Shown in pieces: positions 63,436-64,000 of a DNA stretch of 64,000 nucleotides. The notes under the pieces are model-generated. The model was given only the letters and a program-made list of their open reading frames with translations. It searched no databases and was not told the origin of the DNA. The first letter of the stretch is position 1, and the number at the start of each line of letters is the position of its first letter. A program made the position numbers and the translations under genes. The DNA is from Tabrizicola sp. Its GTDB lineage: Bacteria; Pseudomonadota; Alphaproteobacteria; Rhodobacterales; Rhodobacteraceae. The DNA is taken from positions 62,001 through 126,000 of the forward strand of contig NZ_JAUCZH010000004.1 in the NCBI RefSeq assembly GCF_030373185.1, given 5' to 3'.

Positions 63436-63474
63436 ACAAGCCGGAAATCTGTCCAAGTGTTGGGGAGCAACTCA

Positions 63475-63836
63475 CTTCCGTCCTTCACATCTGGCTTGTT
63501 TCGTGGCCAGTTTCTGATTGAGTCGCCACAGGTTGGCGAGACTCTTTTCGACATCTGTGGTTCCAGACTTTTGATCGATGCCCCGATCGCCGGCCCCGGC
63601 CCAGGGGATCGAGGGCCTGCTCGCATGCGCACTCGAAGCGATGGCTTCGAGCCACTATCAGGTCCCAAGCATGGAAGGCCGGCGCAGCGAGGGCGTCCTG
63701 TCATGGCATGGCAAGTGTGGTGGTAGAAGATTTGATTGTGGCCGTTCCGCAGGTAGCGTCCTTCGCCCCGCATTTGCGGCGCAAGCTTGAGGGCCGGGTA
63801 GACTTGCCCTAGAGAGAAGGCCGCAGCGGAGGGTCC
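63475..63836. other. Gene-free stretch right of the IS3 remnant
   Basis: About 360 bases with no ORF showing family features. The long minus-strand ORF here (63411-63992) covers both IS and the next gene in antisense and has an atypical composition. The sequence may be debris of an earlier insertion or an upstream regulatory region of the truncated gene at the window end. Confidence 0.5.
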
Positions 63837-64000
63837 ATGAAGCACAAGGTGAACGCGTCGGCGCTGCCAAGAACCACGCGGATTGTTTATGTTGGCATAC
63901 AGGTTCTGGCGCATCTGGCCTTGCCGGTTCTGGCTTTCTTTCTGGCAATCAGAGCGGTCAGGGAGCCGGCGCATCTGCGTCATCTTTCGCATCGGCTTGG
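63837..64000 (+). CDS. Probable Kdo transferase (WaaA), N-terminal fragment
   Basis: The ATG at 63837 follows a GGAGGG site by 3 bases and opens a frame that runs without a stop to the window edge, about 54 codons; it is absent from the track because it is unfinished. After a basic start (MKHKVNASALPRTTR) comes a membrane helix (IVYVGIQVLAHLALPVLAFFLAIRAV) and REPAHLRHLSHRLG, which resembles the start of WaaA/KdtA (anchor helix then a REPAYR...RFG segment). WaaA attaches Kdo to lipid A precursors. Only the anchor region is visible. Confidence 0.5.
   Translation, partial: MKHKVNASALPRTTRIVYVGIQVLAHLALPVLAFFLAIRAVREPAHLRHLSHRL

Larger units (their letters stand above)
62279..63474 (+). mobile_element. 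Degenerate IS3-family insertion sequence
   Basis: The element is about 1.2 kb. The left end tgatccccccaaagaaatttgacag and the inverted right end (tgagttgctccccaacacttggacag read on the minus strand) share TCCCC and TTxGACAG, as imperfect IS3-type terminal repeats. Between them are broken orfA and orfB. I could not see a clear target-site duplication, and exact ends are approximate. The copy is decayed and cannot make transposase. Confidence 0.8.

Noticed and set aside
63411-63992. 193-aa minus-strand ORF at the right end
   Set aside because: Spans the IS3 end, a gene-free stretch and the start of the WaaA-like gene in antisense; no recognisable domain.

Overview
The window reads as a chromosome segment of a high-GC alphaproteobacterium of the Rhodobacteraceae (Rhodobacter/Tabrizicola/Gemmobacter type). 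This rests on the gene order of the division/cell-wall block, the cta cytochrome oxidase block, lineage-typical small families (DUF2484, DUF2927-like, DUF6476-like, MmcB), a tRNA-His lacking the universal G-1, and a GTTC-N7-GTTC SOS box. Genes are tightly packed. I see no prophage, CRISPR array or rRNA operon, and only one mobile element, a decayed IS3-family copy near the right end.

Layout. (1) 0.2-14.4 kb, all minus strand: the distal half of the dcw cluster, ftsW-murG-murC-two small DUF2484 proteins-murB-ddl-ftsQ-ftsA-ftsZ, followed by lpxC, bamD and recN. It builds lipid II, assembles the divisome and continues into lipid A and outer-membrane assembly. The region between ftsA and ftsZ carries DnaA-box-like sequences and a GANTC site; ftsZ ends in a strong terminator. 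(2) 14.6-24.6 kb: an ArsR regulator with two SRPBCC proteins behind a clear promoter/operator, then L-lactate dehydrogenase, an amidohydrolase, a P-loop kinase, a SIS protein, the methylthioadenosine/adenine salvage pair mtnP and apt with a DUF2927 protein between them, an FAD-linked oxidase, an exported metallo-beta-lactamase-fold protein and a GNAT acetyltransferase. (3) 24.6-31.6 kb, minus strand: M16 peptidase, thrC and the aa3 oxidase block ctaC-ctaB-small ORF-ctaG-ctaE-surf1. (4) 31.7-37.6 kb: alpha/beta hydrolase, tldD, tex, tRNA-His, a 69-aa protein and mmcB with its SOS box. (5) 37.8-42.1 kb: a small membrane protein, then the four-gene set ATP-grasp, alpha-E, transglutaminase and Anbu peptidase, a plausible peptide-tagging/processing system of unknown substrate. 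(6) 42.4-47.1 kb: ligase-associated exonuclease, ATP-dependent DNA ligase and an M3 oligopeptidase. (7) 47.1-53.4 kb: B12-binding regulator-like protein, Gfo/Idh/MocA oxidoreductase, pssA and psd (phosphatidylethanolamine synthesis), rpoH, rluD and a divergent DUF6476-like gene whose start codon overlaps that of rluD. (8) 53.5-62.2 kb: hybrid histidine kinase, amidase, a four-gene polyamine-type ABC transporter and a second amidase. (9) 62.3-64 kb: degenerate IS3 element, a gene-free stretch and the first codons of a probable Kdo transferase cut by the window edge.

Start codons were chosen by family N-termini, overlaps and ribosome-binding sites, so many differ from the longest ORF in the track. 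No database search was possible; family names come from recognised motifs and context.
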